From assembly GCA_934216615.1 (NCBI GenBank), contig CAKQCB010000002.1:248001-312000 (forward strand): a stretch of DNA of 64,000 bases, in the 5' to 3' direction. The stretch's first letter is position 1. Each line of letters opens with the position of its first letter. The position numbers were made by a program, and so were the translations under genes. Below, piece by piece: positions 17,732 to 26,909 of this stretch. The stretch is from an uncultured Anaerolineae bacterium (lineage in GTDB: Bacteria > Chloroflexota > Anaerolineae > Aggregatilineales > Phototrophicaceae). The notes under the pieces are model-generated. The model was not told the DNA's origin. It worked only from the letters and a program-made list of their open reading frames with translations, and made no database searches.

Positions 17732-17796
17732 TTGCAAGATGCCCCGCAATTTTCTATGCTTTGAATCCGCTATTTATTGTTTAAAAGGTTTAGATT

Positions 17797-18354
17797 ATGG
17801 CGATGACACAGGCAGAAATTAAGAAATGGCAGCAGGTCATAAAAGATTATTTTGATAAAGCGTCAATCGTTCTCACACCACAAGAAATTGAAAACATCGA
17901 AATTGCCGACTTTGGCTTAGGTGAATTTGAGCAAAGCGGGTTAGCGCTCATCACCTACTTTAACGATGATAAATATTGCGCGAAAGAATTGGTTTTACTG
18001 CCCTATCAAACGTGCCCCCAACATATTCACCCCGAAATTTCCGCGCTGAATTACATCGGCAAGCAAGAAACCTTCCGTTGTCGTTACGGGGAAGTGTATT
18101 TGTACATTGATGGCGAGGCCGTCACGTCGCCTAAAGTCAGTCCCCCCCAGCACCGTGCATCAGCCTATTCAGTTTGGCGTGAAATTGTCTTACGCCCGGG
18201 CGAACAGTTCACCATCCCACCGCAAACATGGCATTGGTTTCAAGGCGGGCCTGAAGGCGCTGTTGTGAGTGAATTCAGCACTCAGAGCGTGGATGAGAGC
18301 GATATTTTCAGCGACCCCGATATTCGGCGTATTCCAGAGATCAAAGTGGAGTAA
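17797..18354 (+). CDS. D-lyxose ketol-isomerase-like cupin
   Basis: A 185-residue single-domain cupin that resembles D-lyxose isomerases, which interconvert D-lyxose and D-xylulose (and D-mannose and D-fructose). Likely metal ligands are the histidines in CPQHIHPE, a glutamate in GKQETFRC and the histidine in TWHWFQGG, the second cupin motif. The length and the KYCAKELVLLPYQTCPQHIHP block fit the family. It is monocistronic, lying between two hairpins. Activity on the exact sugar is unproven. Confidence 0.82.
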   Translation: MAMTQAEIKKWQQVIKDYFDKASIVLTPQEIENIEIADFGLGEFEQSGLALITYFNDDKYCAKELVLLPYQTCPQHIHPEISALNYIGKQETFRCRYGEVYLYIDGEAVTSPKVSPPQHRASAYSVWREIVLRPGEQFTIPPQTWHWFQGGPEGAVVSEFSTQSVDESDIFSDPDIRRIPEIKVE

Positions 18355-18363
18355 TACAAATAG

Positions 18364-18416
18364 CTTCGCTTAATCTGGCAACTTTCTTGAACAGAGAATC
18401 CCTAGATTAAGCGAAG
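18364..18416. terminator. Long inverted repeat between convergent genes
   Basis: CTTCGCTTAATCT at 18364-18376 and AGATTAAGCGAAG at 18404-18416 form a perfect 13-bp stem around a 27-base loop. It lies between the ends of two convergent genes and probably helps to end transcription, although no T-run follows. Confidence 0.5.
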
Positions 18417-18428
18417 TAGAGGTTTGAT

Positions 18429-19397
18429 TTAATGCGCGTGGGATTCTTCGTGATGCGCATCATGCGCTTCATCGTGGGTTAAGGCCTGAACCGCCTCTTC
18501 AACCTGCTCGTATTGGAAGTGATACCCCGCTTCAAGCAGACGTTTCGGAATCACATTCTGCCCTTCGAGAACGATTGAACTGACTTCACCAAAGCCCAGT
18601 TTAAAGGCAAATGACGGAACCGGTAGCCAGTTCGGCCGTTGGAGGGTTTTACTGATCACCGATGCCAATTCTTTATTGGTCACAGGGTTGGGCGCGGTGA
18701 AGTTATACACGCCGTATGCCGATTCGTTTTCGATCAAAAAGCGCATCGCATTCACTTGATCGTCGATATGAATCCACGGTTGAGGTTGTTTGCCATCGCC
18801 TAATGTCCCGCCTGCAAATAACTTGAACGGCAAGACAAGACGCTGGTAAACCCCACCTTTTGTGCTCATGACCAGCCCCGTGCGAATCACCACACGGCGA
18901 ACGCCCACATCTTCTACCGCTTCGGTGGACGCTTCCCACTGCTGGCACAATTTCGCAAGAAAATCATCCCCTGCGGGTGAATCTTCTGTCAGCACCACAT
19001 CCATAGGATGATTGCCGTAATACCCCACCGCAGAAGATTGAATGAGCACTTTCGGTTTGACGGTCGCCTTGCGCACCGCATCAACGACGGCTTTACCCGC
19101 ATTCAAACGGCTTTCCAGAATCGCTTTTTTGCGCGACCCTGACCAACGCGCAGGCAAAAAACTATCGCCCGCAACACTCGCCCCCGCAAGGTTGACGATT
19201 GCAGTCGCACCGTCGGCATATTCAAGCCAGCCATCGGCTGTTTTTGCGTCCCACTCGACGACCTTAACCCCATGATCGAGACCTGCGGTTTGATTTTTAT
19301 TTCGGCTGAGGACGATAACTTCATACTGGTGTTGAAGCAGATGATTCGCCAACGCCTGACCAATTAACCCTGTTCCGCCCGTAATCACTACCTGCAT
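18429..19397 (-). CDS. TIGR01777-family NAD(P)-dependent epimerase (YfcH-like)
   Basis: A 322-residue extended-SDR protein of the TIGR01777/YfcH family. The nucleotide loop ITGGTGLIGQAL is at residues 5-16, and the LIQSSAVGYYGNHP segment gives the active-site serine and tyrosine. The C-terminal DUF1731-like part (LEGQNVIPKRLLEAGYHFQYE) is complete. An unusual histidine-rich tail follows (about 15 residues with HDEAHDAHHEESHAH), which could bind metal ions. The substrate of this widespread family is unknown. Confidence 0.88.
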   Translation of the reverse strand: MQVVITGGTGLIGQALANHLLQHQYEVIVLSRNKNQTAGLDHGVKVVEWDAKTADGWLEYADGATAIVNLAGASVAGDSFLPARWSGSRKKAILESRLNAGKAVVDAVRKATVKPKVLIQSSAVGYYGNHPMDVVLTEDSPAGDDFLAKLCQQWEASTEAVEDVGVRRVVIRTGLVMSTKGGVYQRLVLPFKLFAGGTLGDGKQPQPWIHIDDQVNAMRFLIENESAYGVYNFTAPNPVTNKELASVISKTLQRPNWLPVPSFAFKLGFGEVSSIVLEGQNVIPKRLLEAGYHFQYEQVEEAVQALTHDEAHDAHHEESHAH

Positions 19398-19474
19398 GTT
19401 ATGGCCTCCTGTTGGTCTAACAGATACTTAAACTGGCTTGATTTTAGGAAGTCGATATGAAAGCCAGATTAATC

Positions 19475-20944
19475 TCACCCAAAAACTTCTTGTTGATTTT
19501 TCACCGCCAGCGCTTTCGCTGTGTACTGCGCCAGCCGTTTAAACAGTTGTTCAGCATGGGCTTCGCGTTCTTGCCCCTGCCATTGAATATACGTTTCCAA
19601 TTCTTGACGTAGTTCGCGCTGTTCATCTTCATAGCCATACTGTGCAAGGTGATTAAACAGCAGTTCATGCGCGCGTTTACGCTCGATCACTTCAAGCCCG
19701 TCGAGGATTTGCCGATGCGGTGGCCCTTCCCAAATATCGGCGATCATCGCTTCACGAAGCAGACGCTCAACGCCAAATTCGGCCAGCGTGCCAATCCCAC
19801 CATGAACTTCCATCGACCATTTCGCGGTTTGAGTGGCTAATTCCGCCGTCCAATATTTAGCGAGGTGCGTCACCAAGCGAAACAGATGAAAACGCTCAGA
19901 ATAATTCGGGCCAGTCTCTTGCCACACTTGGTTTGCCAACAAAGCGCTTTCCCACGCCAGCGCAAACCCTTCGGCCAAACTTTGCGCCCGCGCTTCAAAC
20001 TGTGCACGCATGAGCGGTTGGTCGATCAACGGTTTGCCGAATACGATACGATTTTTCGCAAAGGTGTAGGCTTCGCCAATCGCGCGTTGCATCACCGCGA
20101 TGCTGGCAATGGAATTGCACACCCGTGAAAGGTTCAATACTTCTAAAAGCACGTACATGCCCGTATGAATGTCACCCAGAAGATAGGCCTCGCTCTGATC
20201 TAGCTCAACCTCGCCTGTAGGAACGGAACGGGTGGCAATCTTGTCTTTCAACCGGCGCACGTGATAATTCAACGCTCCATTTTGACGATATTTAGGGACC
20301 AGGAACAACGCCAAATTGCGAATCCCTTGGCTTGCCCCGCTAGGACGCGCGGCGACAATCGCCACTTCTGCGCCGACATTACTGCAAAAATACTTTTCGC
20401 CTTGTAAGGACCACTGTCCAAAACTGGTTGGGCTGGCGATAGTTTCGACCGATGCGCCTAAATCTGACCCACCGCGAATTTCAGTCATCCATGTTGCGCC
20501 TTGCCATACGCCCTCATCTTTGCGTAATAAGTTTCGCAAGAAACCGTCACGTACCGACGGCGGGCCGTATTTATCCAGCGTGACCGCCGTCACTAAAGAC
20601 AAGGTATACGGGCAGTACAAGCCCATATCATAGAAGCTGGTCACATACCCCAACACGAAAGAGGATAAGAGCGTTTCTTCAAACGCCCGCCAAATCACGC
20701 CATTACGATAGCCCACATGCAACATATCGCGGTAGCCAGCCGACATCTGAATTTCATCAATACGCTGACCGCGCGCATCAAACTGTTTGACCCAAGGCGT
20801 ACCCGCTTGATCGACGGAATGGGAAATTTCGCGCCCCGTGTTTTCCCACCATTTCTCCATCTCATGTAAGACGGGCATCACATAAAGATCGCCTAAATGC
20901 GCTTGAAGAAAAGCCGACGGAGAAGGCGTTATGTCAAGATTCAT
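19475..20944 (-). CDS. Acyl-CoA dehydrogenase, AidB-like
   Basis: A 489-residue flavoprotein of the acyl-CoA dehydrogenase superfamily. The WQGATWMTEIRGGSDLGAS block is typical of AidB-type members (alkylation response protein), as are the RVCNSIASIAVMQRAIGEAYTFAKNRIVFGKPLIDQPLMR segment and EVHGGIGTLAEFGVERLLREAMIADIWEG in the FAD-binding C-terminal domain. The final 60 residues form a charged helical tail. Acyl-CoA substrate and DNA-binding function are unknown. It stands alone, 125 or more bases from both neighbours. Confidence 0.88.
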   Translation of the reverse strand: MNLDITPSPSAFLQAHLGDLYVMPVLHEMEKWWENTGREISHSVDQAGTPWVKQFDARGQRIDEIQMSAGYRDMLHVGYRNGVIWRAFEETLLSSFVLGYVTSFYDMGLYCPYTLSLVTAVTLDKYGPPSVRDGFLRNLLRKDEGVWQGATWMTEIRGGSDLGASVETIASPTSFGQWSLQGEKYFCSNVGAEVAIVAARPSGASQGIRNLALFLVPKYRQNGALNYHVRRLKDKIATRSVPTGEVELDQSEAYLLGDIHTGMYVLLEVLNLSRVCNSIASIAVMQRAIGEAYTFAKNRIVFGKPLIDQPLMRAQFEARAQSLAEGFALAWESALLANQVWQETGPNYSERFHLFRLVTHLAKYWTAELATQTAKWSMEVHGGIGTLAEFGVERLLREAMIADIWEGPPHRQILDGLEVIERKRAHELLFNHLAQYGYEDEQRELRQELETYIQWQGQEREAHAEQLFKRLAQYTAKALAVKNQQEVFG

Positions 20945-21045
20945 GGCGAATAATAACTTTCACTAAAAGTAATCTAAATGTGTGTATTCTACCTTGCTTT
21001 CTGGATGTCATGCGAATCAAAAAGGGTCTCCAAATCAATAAAACA

Positions 21046-21077
21046 AGATCAGGTCAAACATGCGCTTTACCTGATCT
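21046..21077 (-). terminator. Terminator after the polyamine operon
   Basis: A 9-bp stem AGATCAGGT / ACCTGATCT with a 14-base loop; on the minus strand it is followed by TTGTTTTATT. It lies just downstream of the methyltransferase stop at 21124. Confidence 0.7.
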
Positions 21078-21123
21078 CGAAGGATGCTATTTAAAAATGA
21101 AACGGCCGTGAGCCAAAAGAGGG

Positions 21124-21999
21124 TTACGGTTTAAAAGCCACCACGCCAAACGCTTCAAAGCGCTTATCGATACGGACGAACCCCGCTTTGCCAAGACGTT
21201 CGATCACGCCCCGCACCACGCGCGCGCCGGAAGGACTTTTTAAGTCACCGATATAATGGAATAGACGTCCACCCCGCCGTAAAATGCGGAATAATTCCTG
21301 ATAGTACACGCCGGAATAGAGTTCCCCCGCAAGGCTGAAAACAGGCGGGTCATGGATGATGCGCGTGAATTCGCCATCGTCAAATGTTTCGATCTCTTCC
21401 GCGCTGTGAGCCAAACGGCGCTCAATCCGCGTATTGGTGAACAGTTCACGCGACCACGGGTTTTGACGGGCAATCTCCACCACCGACGGATCAATCTCCA
21501 ACGTGATGACATGCTGAGATGTTTTTGCCGCTTGAATGGCGGTATATCCCAACCCCATCGACGTATCTAATACCATCCCTTGCGGGGACGCCGCACGTAT
21601 CTTACTCAAGGTGTCTTTATACGGGTCGGTGTTCTTGATACGGTGCATCGGAAAGCCCGCGATTAATAATGTGGGCGCTCCAGTTGTGGGATACAACGTA
21701 CAATGTCGTCTTGTGGTCGAAGAAAACGACTGAATTTTGCGCAGTCCGTCCGCCTCTAACACAAAACAACCGTTTTCATCGTCCAAAATATCTTGGGCAT
21801 CATCCCACGTCAGTTGGGTACCATCGGCAAAATAGATTGCAGTGGCATCCAACTCAACAGGGCTTTGGGTCAAATTTAAATCTAAAGAAACCTGCACTTG
21901 TCGCTCATCACGACGAAGCGCCTGTTTTAAGGTTTTGAGTTGAAAATGCGAAAGAATGAGGGGGTCATTCTCAGAACTAGATGAATTCTCCATCGTCAT
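21124..21999 (-). CDS. SAM-dependent methyltransferase-fold protein, spermidine-synthase-like
   Basis: A 291-residue protein with a class I SAM-binding fold in its C-terminal half. MVLDTSMGLGYTAIQAA is motif I, VITLEIDPSVVEIARQNP is the acidic strand 2 motif and IIHDPPVFSLAGELYSG holds the DPP motif IV. The overall look is close to spermine/spermidine synthase-like and to uncharacterised archaeal-type methyltransferases. The start overlaps the potA stop by one base (TAATG), so it is translationally coupled to the polyamine importer. A role in polyamine metabolism is therefore attractive but inferred. The N-terminal 110 residues are not recognised. Confidence 0.75.
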   Translation of the reverse strand: MTMENSSSSENDPLILSHFQLKTLKQALRRDERQVQVSLDLNLTQSPVELDATAIYFADGTQLTWDDAQDILDDENGCFVLEADGLRKIQSFSSTTRRHCTLYPTTGAPTLLIAGFPMHRIKNTDPYKDTLSKIRAASPQGMVLDTSMGLGYTAIQAAKTSQHVITLEIDPSVVEIARQNPWSRELFTNTRIERRLAHSAEEIETFDDGEFTRIIHDPPVFSLAGELYSGVYYQELFRILRRGGRLFHYIGDLKSPSGARVVRGVIERLGKAGFVRIDKRFEAFGVVAFKP

Positions 22000-23174
22000 T
22001 ATTGCAATAAGATGTTGGAATAATCCGCATCCCAGAAAATATAGACTTGTTCACCCACTTCAAACACACTGTCGGAGCGCAAGCCGAAATTCTGAACGCG
22101 GGCAACAACTTTTTGCCCTTCCCCAAACTCTACAATATAGCGTGTATCCGTGCCGATATAGTTGGTCAGCTTGATCGTGCCTAAAACCAAATTCATATCG
22201 AGGTCACGTTGAACATTGCTCTTATATACATTGACATCATCGCTGGTACCGTCGGGGTTCTTGATGTTGCCTGATGATGGGAAGATATTCAATTTTTCCG
22301 GACGTACCGCCACCGTGACATCACTGCCTACGCTGGTGTTTGAAATGGCGTTCAAACAGGCTTTCACTATAGTTTTGTCATCTAACTGAACGTTTCCAAA
22401 CGCACCTTCAACGCTCACCAATTTACCCGTCAAGAAATTCGTTTCACCAATGAAGTCAGCGACAAAACGGGTTGTCGGGGATTCGTAAATTTCTTCAGGG
22501 GTGCCTAATTGCAAAACATGCCCTTGATTCATCACAGCGATACGGTCTGCCATCGTCAAGGCTTCTTCTTGGTCGTGGGTCACATAAATAAAAGTGATGC
22601 CCAATTGTTTTTGCATCGACATCAATTCATACTGCATGTCTTTACGAAGCTTGAGGTCAAGCGCCCCTAAAGGTTCGTCTAAGAGCAGTACAGCAGGACG
22701 TTTGACCAACGCCCGCGCCAAAGCCACACGCTGCTGCTGACCGCCCGAAAGTTGACGGGGTTTACGGTCTACGCCTTTGAGTTTCACCAACTCCAACGCT
22801 TCATGAGCGCGCTTCATGGCTTCAGGCTTGCGTACGCCTTCCATTTCCAGCCCAAACATCACGTTTTGGAGGACGCTCATATGTGGAAAAAGTGCATAAT
22901 CTTGAAATACTGTATTCACAGGACGATGAAACGGAGGAACATTCTGCATCGGTTTACCCCGAAGCAGTATTTCACCGGAAGATGGGTCTTCGAATCCAGC
23001 AATCATACGTAATGTCGTGGTCTTGCCACAACCAGATGGACCTAACATGGCAAAAAATTCGCCGCGATAAATGTCCATACTCACATCATCAACAGCCCGC
23101 AAGGTCTCGCCATTTTTGGCGACAAATTCTTTGATGACGTGACGAATAGAAATATCAACTTCTTGGGACACCAT
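21999..23174 (-). CDS. potA: Spermidine/putrescine ABC transporter ATP-binding protein
   Basis: A 391-residue PotA. It has Walker A GPSGCGKTT, Q-loop VFQDYALFPHM, signature LSGGQQQRVALARAL, Walker B LLLDEPLGALD and H-loop THDQEEAL, followed by a C-terminal TOBE-type domain (from about residue 240) that in PotA/UgpC-type ATPases takes part in regulation. The ATG at 23174 is taken as the start; a TTG 33 bases upstream is less likely. It follows potD after a hairpin and couples to the methyltransferase gene. Together with PotB, PotC and PotD it should import polyamines. Confidence 0.95.
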   Translation of the reverse strand: MVSQEVDISIRHVIKEFVAKNGETLRAVDDVSMDIYRGEFFAMLGPSGCGKTTTLRMIAGFEDPSSGEILLRGKPMQNVPPFHRPVNTVFQDYALFPHMSVLQNVMFGLEMEGVRKPEAMKRAHEALELVKLKGVDRKPRQLSGGQQQRVALARALVKRPAVLLLDEPLGALDLKLRKDMQYELMSMQKQLGITFIYVTHDQEEALTMADRIAVMNQGHVLQLGTPEEIYESPTTRFVADFIGETNFLTGKLVSVEGAFGNVQLDDKTIVKACLNAISNTSVGSDVTVAVRPEKLNIFPSSGNIKNPDGTSDDVNVYKSNVQRDLDMNLVLGTIKLTNYIGTDTRYIVEFGEGQKVVARVQNFGLRSDSVFEVGEQVYIFWDADYSNILLQ

Positions 23175-23220
23175 CGTTTTCAACCGTCCTTCAATGAAAC
23201 CAGTCAAAATTAGAAATAGA

Positions 23221-23257
23221 AACGGGACACACCGAATGTCATTTAGTGTATCCCGTT
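23221..23257 (-). terminator. Hairpin between potD and potA (attenuator-like)
   Basis: AACGGGACACAC at 23221-23232 and GTGTATCCCGTT at 23246-23257 form a 12-bp stem with one G-T pair. On the minus strand it is followed by a moderately T-rich stretch. It may partly end transcription after potD and thereby set potD in excess over potA. Confidence 0.6.
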
Positions 23258-23280
23258 CTAAGTTTTTTACACAGTTTAAA

Positions 23281-24792
23281 TTATCGACCCAAAAGGATCT
23301 TCACTTCGCTCCATGCGTCGTTGATCAGTTGTTCACCTTCAGGATTATCTTCGATGAAGAATAAGCGTTCGCTGGTTTCTTCAGAAGGATAAATGCCCGG
23401 GTTCGCCAACAGTTCTGCATCCACTAAGCCCAAGTCGATTGCGGCTTGGTTAGGAGAGGCAAACGCGGTGTAGTTGGAAATGTCTGCGCCAACTTGTGGG
23501 TGCAGGACGTAGTCAATGAAGGCTTCGGCCAATGCTTGGTTCGGTGCGCCTGCGGGAATCACAAGGTTATCGACCCAAACCACAGCGGTTTCGCTGGGGA
23601 TGACATACGCGAAGTCGTCACATTCACAATCGTCAATCACTTGGAAAATATCACCGCTGTATTCGATGACAATATCCGCTTCACCACTGGCTAAAGACGC
23701 TTGACCATCGTCGGCGGCAATCGCAACCACGTTGGTTCCGTGTTCAATCAAGAAGTCACGAGCTTCTGAAATTTGAGCAGGATCGGATGAGTTGGGATCA
23801 TAGCCGAGCAGAGCCAAAGCGACACCAAACATGGTGCGGGGTTCGTCGATCCAAACCACCGACCCTTGATGTGCCCACACGTCTGCCCAAGAAGTGATCG
23901 GCCCGCTGACGTTGTTCACGTTATAGCTGATCCCTTCAGTACCCCATTGGTAAGGCACGCTGTAGGTATTGTCGGGGTCAAACGCGGTATCCAACAAGGT
24001 CGGGTTCAAGTTCACGAAGTTGGGAATGTTATCTTTGTTAAGTTCTAACAACAGCCCTTCAGAAGCCATCAAGGATACGGCATAGTCTGTTGGAACAGCG
24101 ATATCGTAGCCCGGGTTCCCTTGGCGCAAAATGGCGATCATTTCTTCATTCCCGCCATAAATGCTGTAAGTCACGGTCACACCGCAAGCTTCTTCAAAGT
24201 TAGAAATGGTGTCTTCGGCAACATAAGTTGACCAGTTGTACACGCTGAGGGTTTGACCTTCAAAGCCTTCTGGACAGACCCACGGTTCGAGTTCAGTGGC
24301 TTCAACCACCGCTTCATCTGTAGGTTCTGCGGTCGCTTCCACAACTGATTCCTCAGTCGCTTCCACTTCTACAACCGCTTCTTCGGTTGCTTCGACCACA
24401 ACTTCAACTTCTTCAGTCGCTTCTATAACCGCTTCTTCGGTTGCTTCAACGTCCGCTTCGGTTTCTTCTGTGGCTTCAACAACTAATTCAACTGCGTCCG
24501 TCGCTTCAACAGCGGCTTCTTCAGTCGCTTCCACTTCTACTTCAGGTTCTTCTGTAGGTTCGACAGTGGCTTCCACAACCGCTTCTTCGGTCGCTTCCAC
24601 TTCTACTTCAGGTTCTTCTGTAGGTTCTGCAGTCGCTTCTACAACTGCTTCTTCTGTCGCTTCAACAGTAACAACCACTTCTTCTGTTGGGTCAGCAACA
24701 GGTTCAGGTGTAGGGGTTGGTGTCACCTCAGGTTGACAGGCCGCAACCGCGAGCACCGTTGTTACCAATAAAATGCCAAACCATTTGCGCAT
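23281..24792 (-). CDS. potD: Spermidine/putrescine-binding lipoprotein with a long acidic linker
   Basis: A PotD-type solute-binding lipoprotein of 503 residues. The lipobox AVAAC places the lipidated cysteine at residue 19. A Thr-Pro stretch and then a repetitive Val-Glu-Ala-Thr-Glu linker (residues 36-167) come before the PotD fold, which starts near residue 180 with LSVYNWSTYVAEDTISNFEEACGV. GYDIAVPTDYAV, PYQWGTEGISYN and VIEYSGD match polyamine-binding proteins. The ATG at 24792 has GGAGGA in front, whereas the earlier start is not supported. A cell-surface-exposed binder on a long stalk is inferred. It is separated from potC by 283 bases. Confidence 0.93.
   Translation of the reverse strand: MRKWFGILLVTTVLAVAACQPEVTPTPTPEPVADPTEEVVVTVEATEEAVVEATAEPTEEPEVEVEATEEAVVEATVEPTEEPEVEVEATEEAAVEATDAVELVVEATEETEADVEATEEAVIEATEEVEVVVEATEEAVVEVEATEESVVEATAEPTDEAVVEATELEPWVCPEGFEGQTLSVYNWSTYVAEDTISNFEEACGVTVTYSIYGGNEEMIAILRQGNPGYDIAVPTDYAVSLMASEGLLLELNKDNIPNFVNLNPTLLDTAFDPDNTYSVPYQWGTEGISYNVNNVSGPITSWADVWAHQGSVVWIDEPRTMFGVALALLGYDPNSSDPAQISEARDFLIEHGTNVVAIAADDGQASLASGEADIVIEYSGDIFQVIDDCECDDFAYVIPSETAVVWVDNLVIPAGAPNQALAEAFIDYVLHPQVGADISNYTAFASPNQAAIDLGLVDAELLANPGIYPSEETSERLFFIEDNPEGEQLINDAWSEVKILLGR
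24292..24687 (-). repeat. Degenerate coding repeat encoding the VEATEE linker of PotD
   Basis: About 130 codons consist of irregular repeats around EATEEAVVEA and EPTEEPEVEVEATE. Two nearly identical 20-residue blocks (residues 54-73 and 74-93 region) point to recent in-gene duplication. Composition is almost only V, E, A, T, P and D. Confidence 0.85.
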
Positions 24793-24998
24793 GCTTCCTC
24801 CAAAATTATTGGTAATACTAAACAAAATCCCATCAATTTCTTCTAGGGCTTATAAAATGCCCGTCCCACCAAAGAAGATTTATAGCTTATTTCGCTCAAG
24901 TTTCAAGTCGAAAAGATGCCGATCTTTTTTGTATATTCTCCATAAAATCCAGCAAACTTCTTAGGCTGAAAGGGTAAACAGACAAAAAACCTCACCTG

Positions 24999-25028
24999 AT
25001 TTTCTATATCACGCTGAATATAGAAAAT
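24999..25028 (-). terminator. AT-rich hairpin after potC
   Basis: ATTTTCTATAT and ATATAGAAAAT form an 11-bp stem with an 8-base loop; on the minus strand a TTTTTT run follows about ten bases later. It probably ends the potBC transcript. The remaining bases of the potC-potD gap (24793-25075) show no gene. Confidence 0.6.
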
Positions 25029-25075
25029 TCTGGATGCGGTTTCGTAATCATGAAACTCTCATAATTTAGCAGTTT

Positions 25076-26008
25076 TTAGATGCCGACTTTACCACCACCC
25101 CGCCCTTGGAAATAAAGCGCGACTGAAACCAAAATGGTCGAGACGATTAAAATCATCGTAGAAATGGCATTGATTTCCGGTGTCACGGTCAATTTTAGCA
25201 AACCAAACACGTATACAGGCAGGGTATCCCCCCCTACACCTTTCATGAAGGCGGTGATTACGTAGTCATCTAACGACAGCGTGAAGGCTAACAACGCCCC
25301 TGAAATTACGCCCGGCACAATGAGCGGGAAGGTCACACGCCAGAAGGTGCGCCACTCATTCGCGCCCAAATCACGAGCGGCTTCTTCAAACCGTGGGTTC
25401 ATATCCGCGAGGCGGGAACGCACCACAATCGCCACATACGAAATATTGAACACGATATGCCCCAAGATGATCGTTCCGATACCGCGTTGCATCGGAATCC
25501 CTGTAGCATTGGTGATGAAGTTAAAGATCACGCTGAAGAAAATGAGCAGGGAAAGCCCTTGCGTGATTTCGGGAATCACGATGGGTAAAAACAAAAGCCC
25601 ATCAACTAAGTTTTTCCCCGGGTAATTTCCGCGTGCAAGGCTTAAGGCGATCATCGTGCCTAAAATGGTCGCAATGGTAGTTGCCACCAAACCGACCACA
25701 ATACTCACGCCGAAGGCATCCAACATACGTCCCGTAGAAAAGGTTGCATCGCCACCAATCACGTTGTTAAAGATGTTGGCGTACCAATTGAATGTGAAGC
25801 CTTCAAAGCGGGCTAAAGAGCGCGAGTCATTAAACGAGAATAGAACCAGCAGAATGATCGGCGCCCAGAGAAAGAAATAACCGAAGATCGGCGCAATGCC
25901 TAAGCCGAAGATTCTCCCCGTCTTGCGAACCGCTAAATCACGGTTCACCTGCCCTTGATCAAATTCAATCGTGCGGTTGTTAGAAGTAAATTGTGCTTTG
26001 ATTGCCAT
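25076..26008 (-). CDS. potC: Spermidine/putrescine ABC transporter permease
   Basis: A 310-residue integral membrane protein of the binding-protein-dependent permease family with six predicted membrane segments. The EAA loop that docks onto the ATPase is EEAARDLGANEWRTFWRVTFPLIVPGVISG. The final segment contains LDDYVITAFMKG, typical of PotC. A 50-residue cytoplasmic N-terminal tail precedes the first segment. It begins four bases after the potB stop. Confidence 0.93.
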   Translation of the reverse strand: MAIKAQFTSNNRTIEFDQGQVNRDLAVRKTGRIFGLGIAPIFGYFFLWAPIILLVLFSFNDSRSLARFEGFTFNWYANIFNNVIGGDATFSTGRMLDAFGVSIVVGLVATTIATILGTMIALSLARGNYPGKNLVDGLLFLPIVIPEITQGLSLLIFFSVIFNFITNATGIPMQRGIGTIILGHIVFNISYVAIVVRSRLADMNPRFEEAARDLGANEWRTFWRVTFPLIVPGVISGALLAFTLSLDDYVITAFMKGVGGDTLPVYVFGLLKLTVTPEINAISTMILIVSTILVSVALYFQGRGGGKVGI

Positions 26009-26012
26009 TAGA

Positions 26013-26909
26013 TTACGCTTTCCGACGGCTCATCAGGGCATAGATGAATAAGCTAATCAATACCAGCGACATCATAATCATCGAAATTGCCGCGCCTAAA
26101 GGCCAATTCCCGCCCGACCTCAAGAACTGATTCTGAATCAATGACCCGATCATGATCCCTTGGGTTCCACCGAGCAATTCTGGGGTAACCAATGCGCCAA
26201 TCGCAGGGATGAACACAAGAATAGCACCTGCAATCACGCCGGGTAACGTAAGCGGGAAGATGATGCGCCAGAAAGCGCGCCAATCGTTCGCGCCGAGGTC
26301 ATTACCGGCTTCTACAAGACGGAAATCAAACCGTTCGATAGAAGAATAGATCGGCAGGACCATGAAGGGTAAATACCCATATACGAGACCGATCAAGACC
26401 GCACCATCGGTATTTAACATCTGAATCGGCCCACTGGTCAGCCCGATCCCCGTTAAAAATCCATTGATCAGCCCTTCATTCCCGAGGATAATGCGCCAAA
26501 TATAGGTACGGACTAAAAAGTTTGTCCAGAACGGCAAGATGACAAAAAACAGCGCCAATTGTTGGGCGCGACGGGTTTTACGAGTCGCGATGAAAAACGC
26601 CAGCGGATAGCCAAGTAACAAACAGACAATGGTTGTAAAAAAGGAAACTTGGATCGAATCCAGAATCACAGGCCCATAAATACTCCCGAGTGCAGTTCGG
26701 TAGGCATCTAACGTAAAGGGCATGATATAAAATGCTTCCCCCGCACGCCCCGTGCCACGCGTCATAAAGCTAATGACCAACACAAAAAGAAGCGGTATGA
26801 TGAAAAAGATGGCCAGATACAATACCGCTGGCAGTGCTAAAAGTCGCCCCTTGACCTTCTCGCGCGAGTCGAAACCGGAGCTTCCCCCTTGAGAAACAGA
26901 AACTGCCAT
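26013..26909 (-). CDS. potB: Spermidine/putrescine ABC transporter permease
   Basis: A 298-residue permease with six membrane segments and the EAA loop VEAGNDLGANDWRAFWRIIFPLTLPGVIAG. PALVTPELLGGTQGIMIGSLI near the end is typical of PotB. The ATG at 26909 has AAGGGG eight bases upstream; a 22-residue upstream extension is rejected. It is the first gene of the minus-strand potBC-D-A unit, so its promoter should lie in 26910-27069, next to tRNA-Lys. Confidence 0.93.
   Translation of the reverse strand: MAVSVSQGGSSGFDSREKVKGRLLALPAVLYLAIFFIIPLLFVLVISFMTRGTGRAGEAFYIMPFTLDAYRTALGSIYGPVILDSIQVSFFTTIVCLLLGYPLAFFIATRKTRRAQQLALFFVILPFWTNFLVRTYIWRIILGNEGLINGFLTGIGLTSGPIQMLNTDGAVLIGLVYGYLPFMVLPIYSSIERFDFRLVEAGNDLGANDWRAFWRIIFPLTLPGVIAGAILVFIPAIGALVTPELLGGTQGIMIGSLIQNQFLRSGGNWPLGAAISMIMMSLVLISLFIYALMSRRKA

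Noticed and set aside
24296..24736. Plus-strand Ser/Thr/Ala/Val-rich frame opposite potD
   Set aside because: It is the shadow of the Glu-Ala-Thr repeats of the PotD linker on the other strand.
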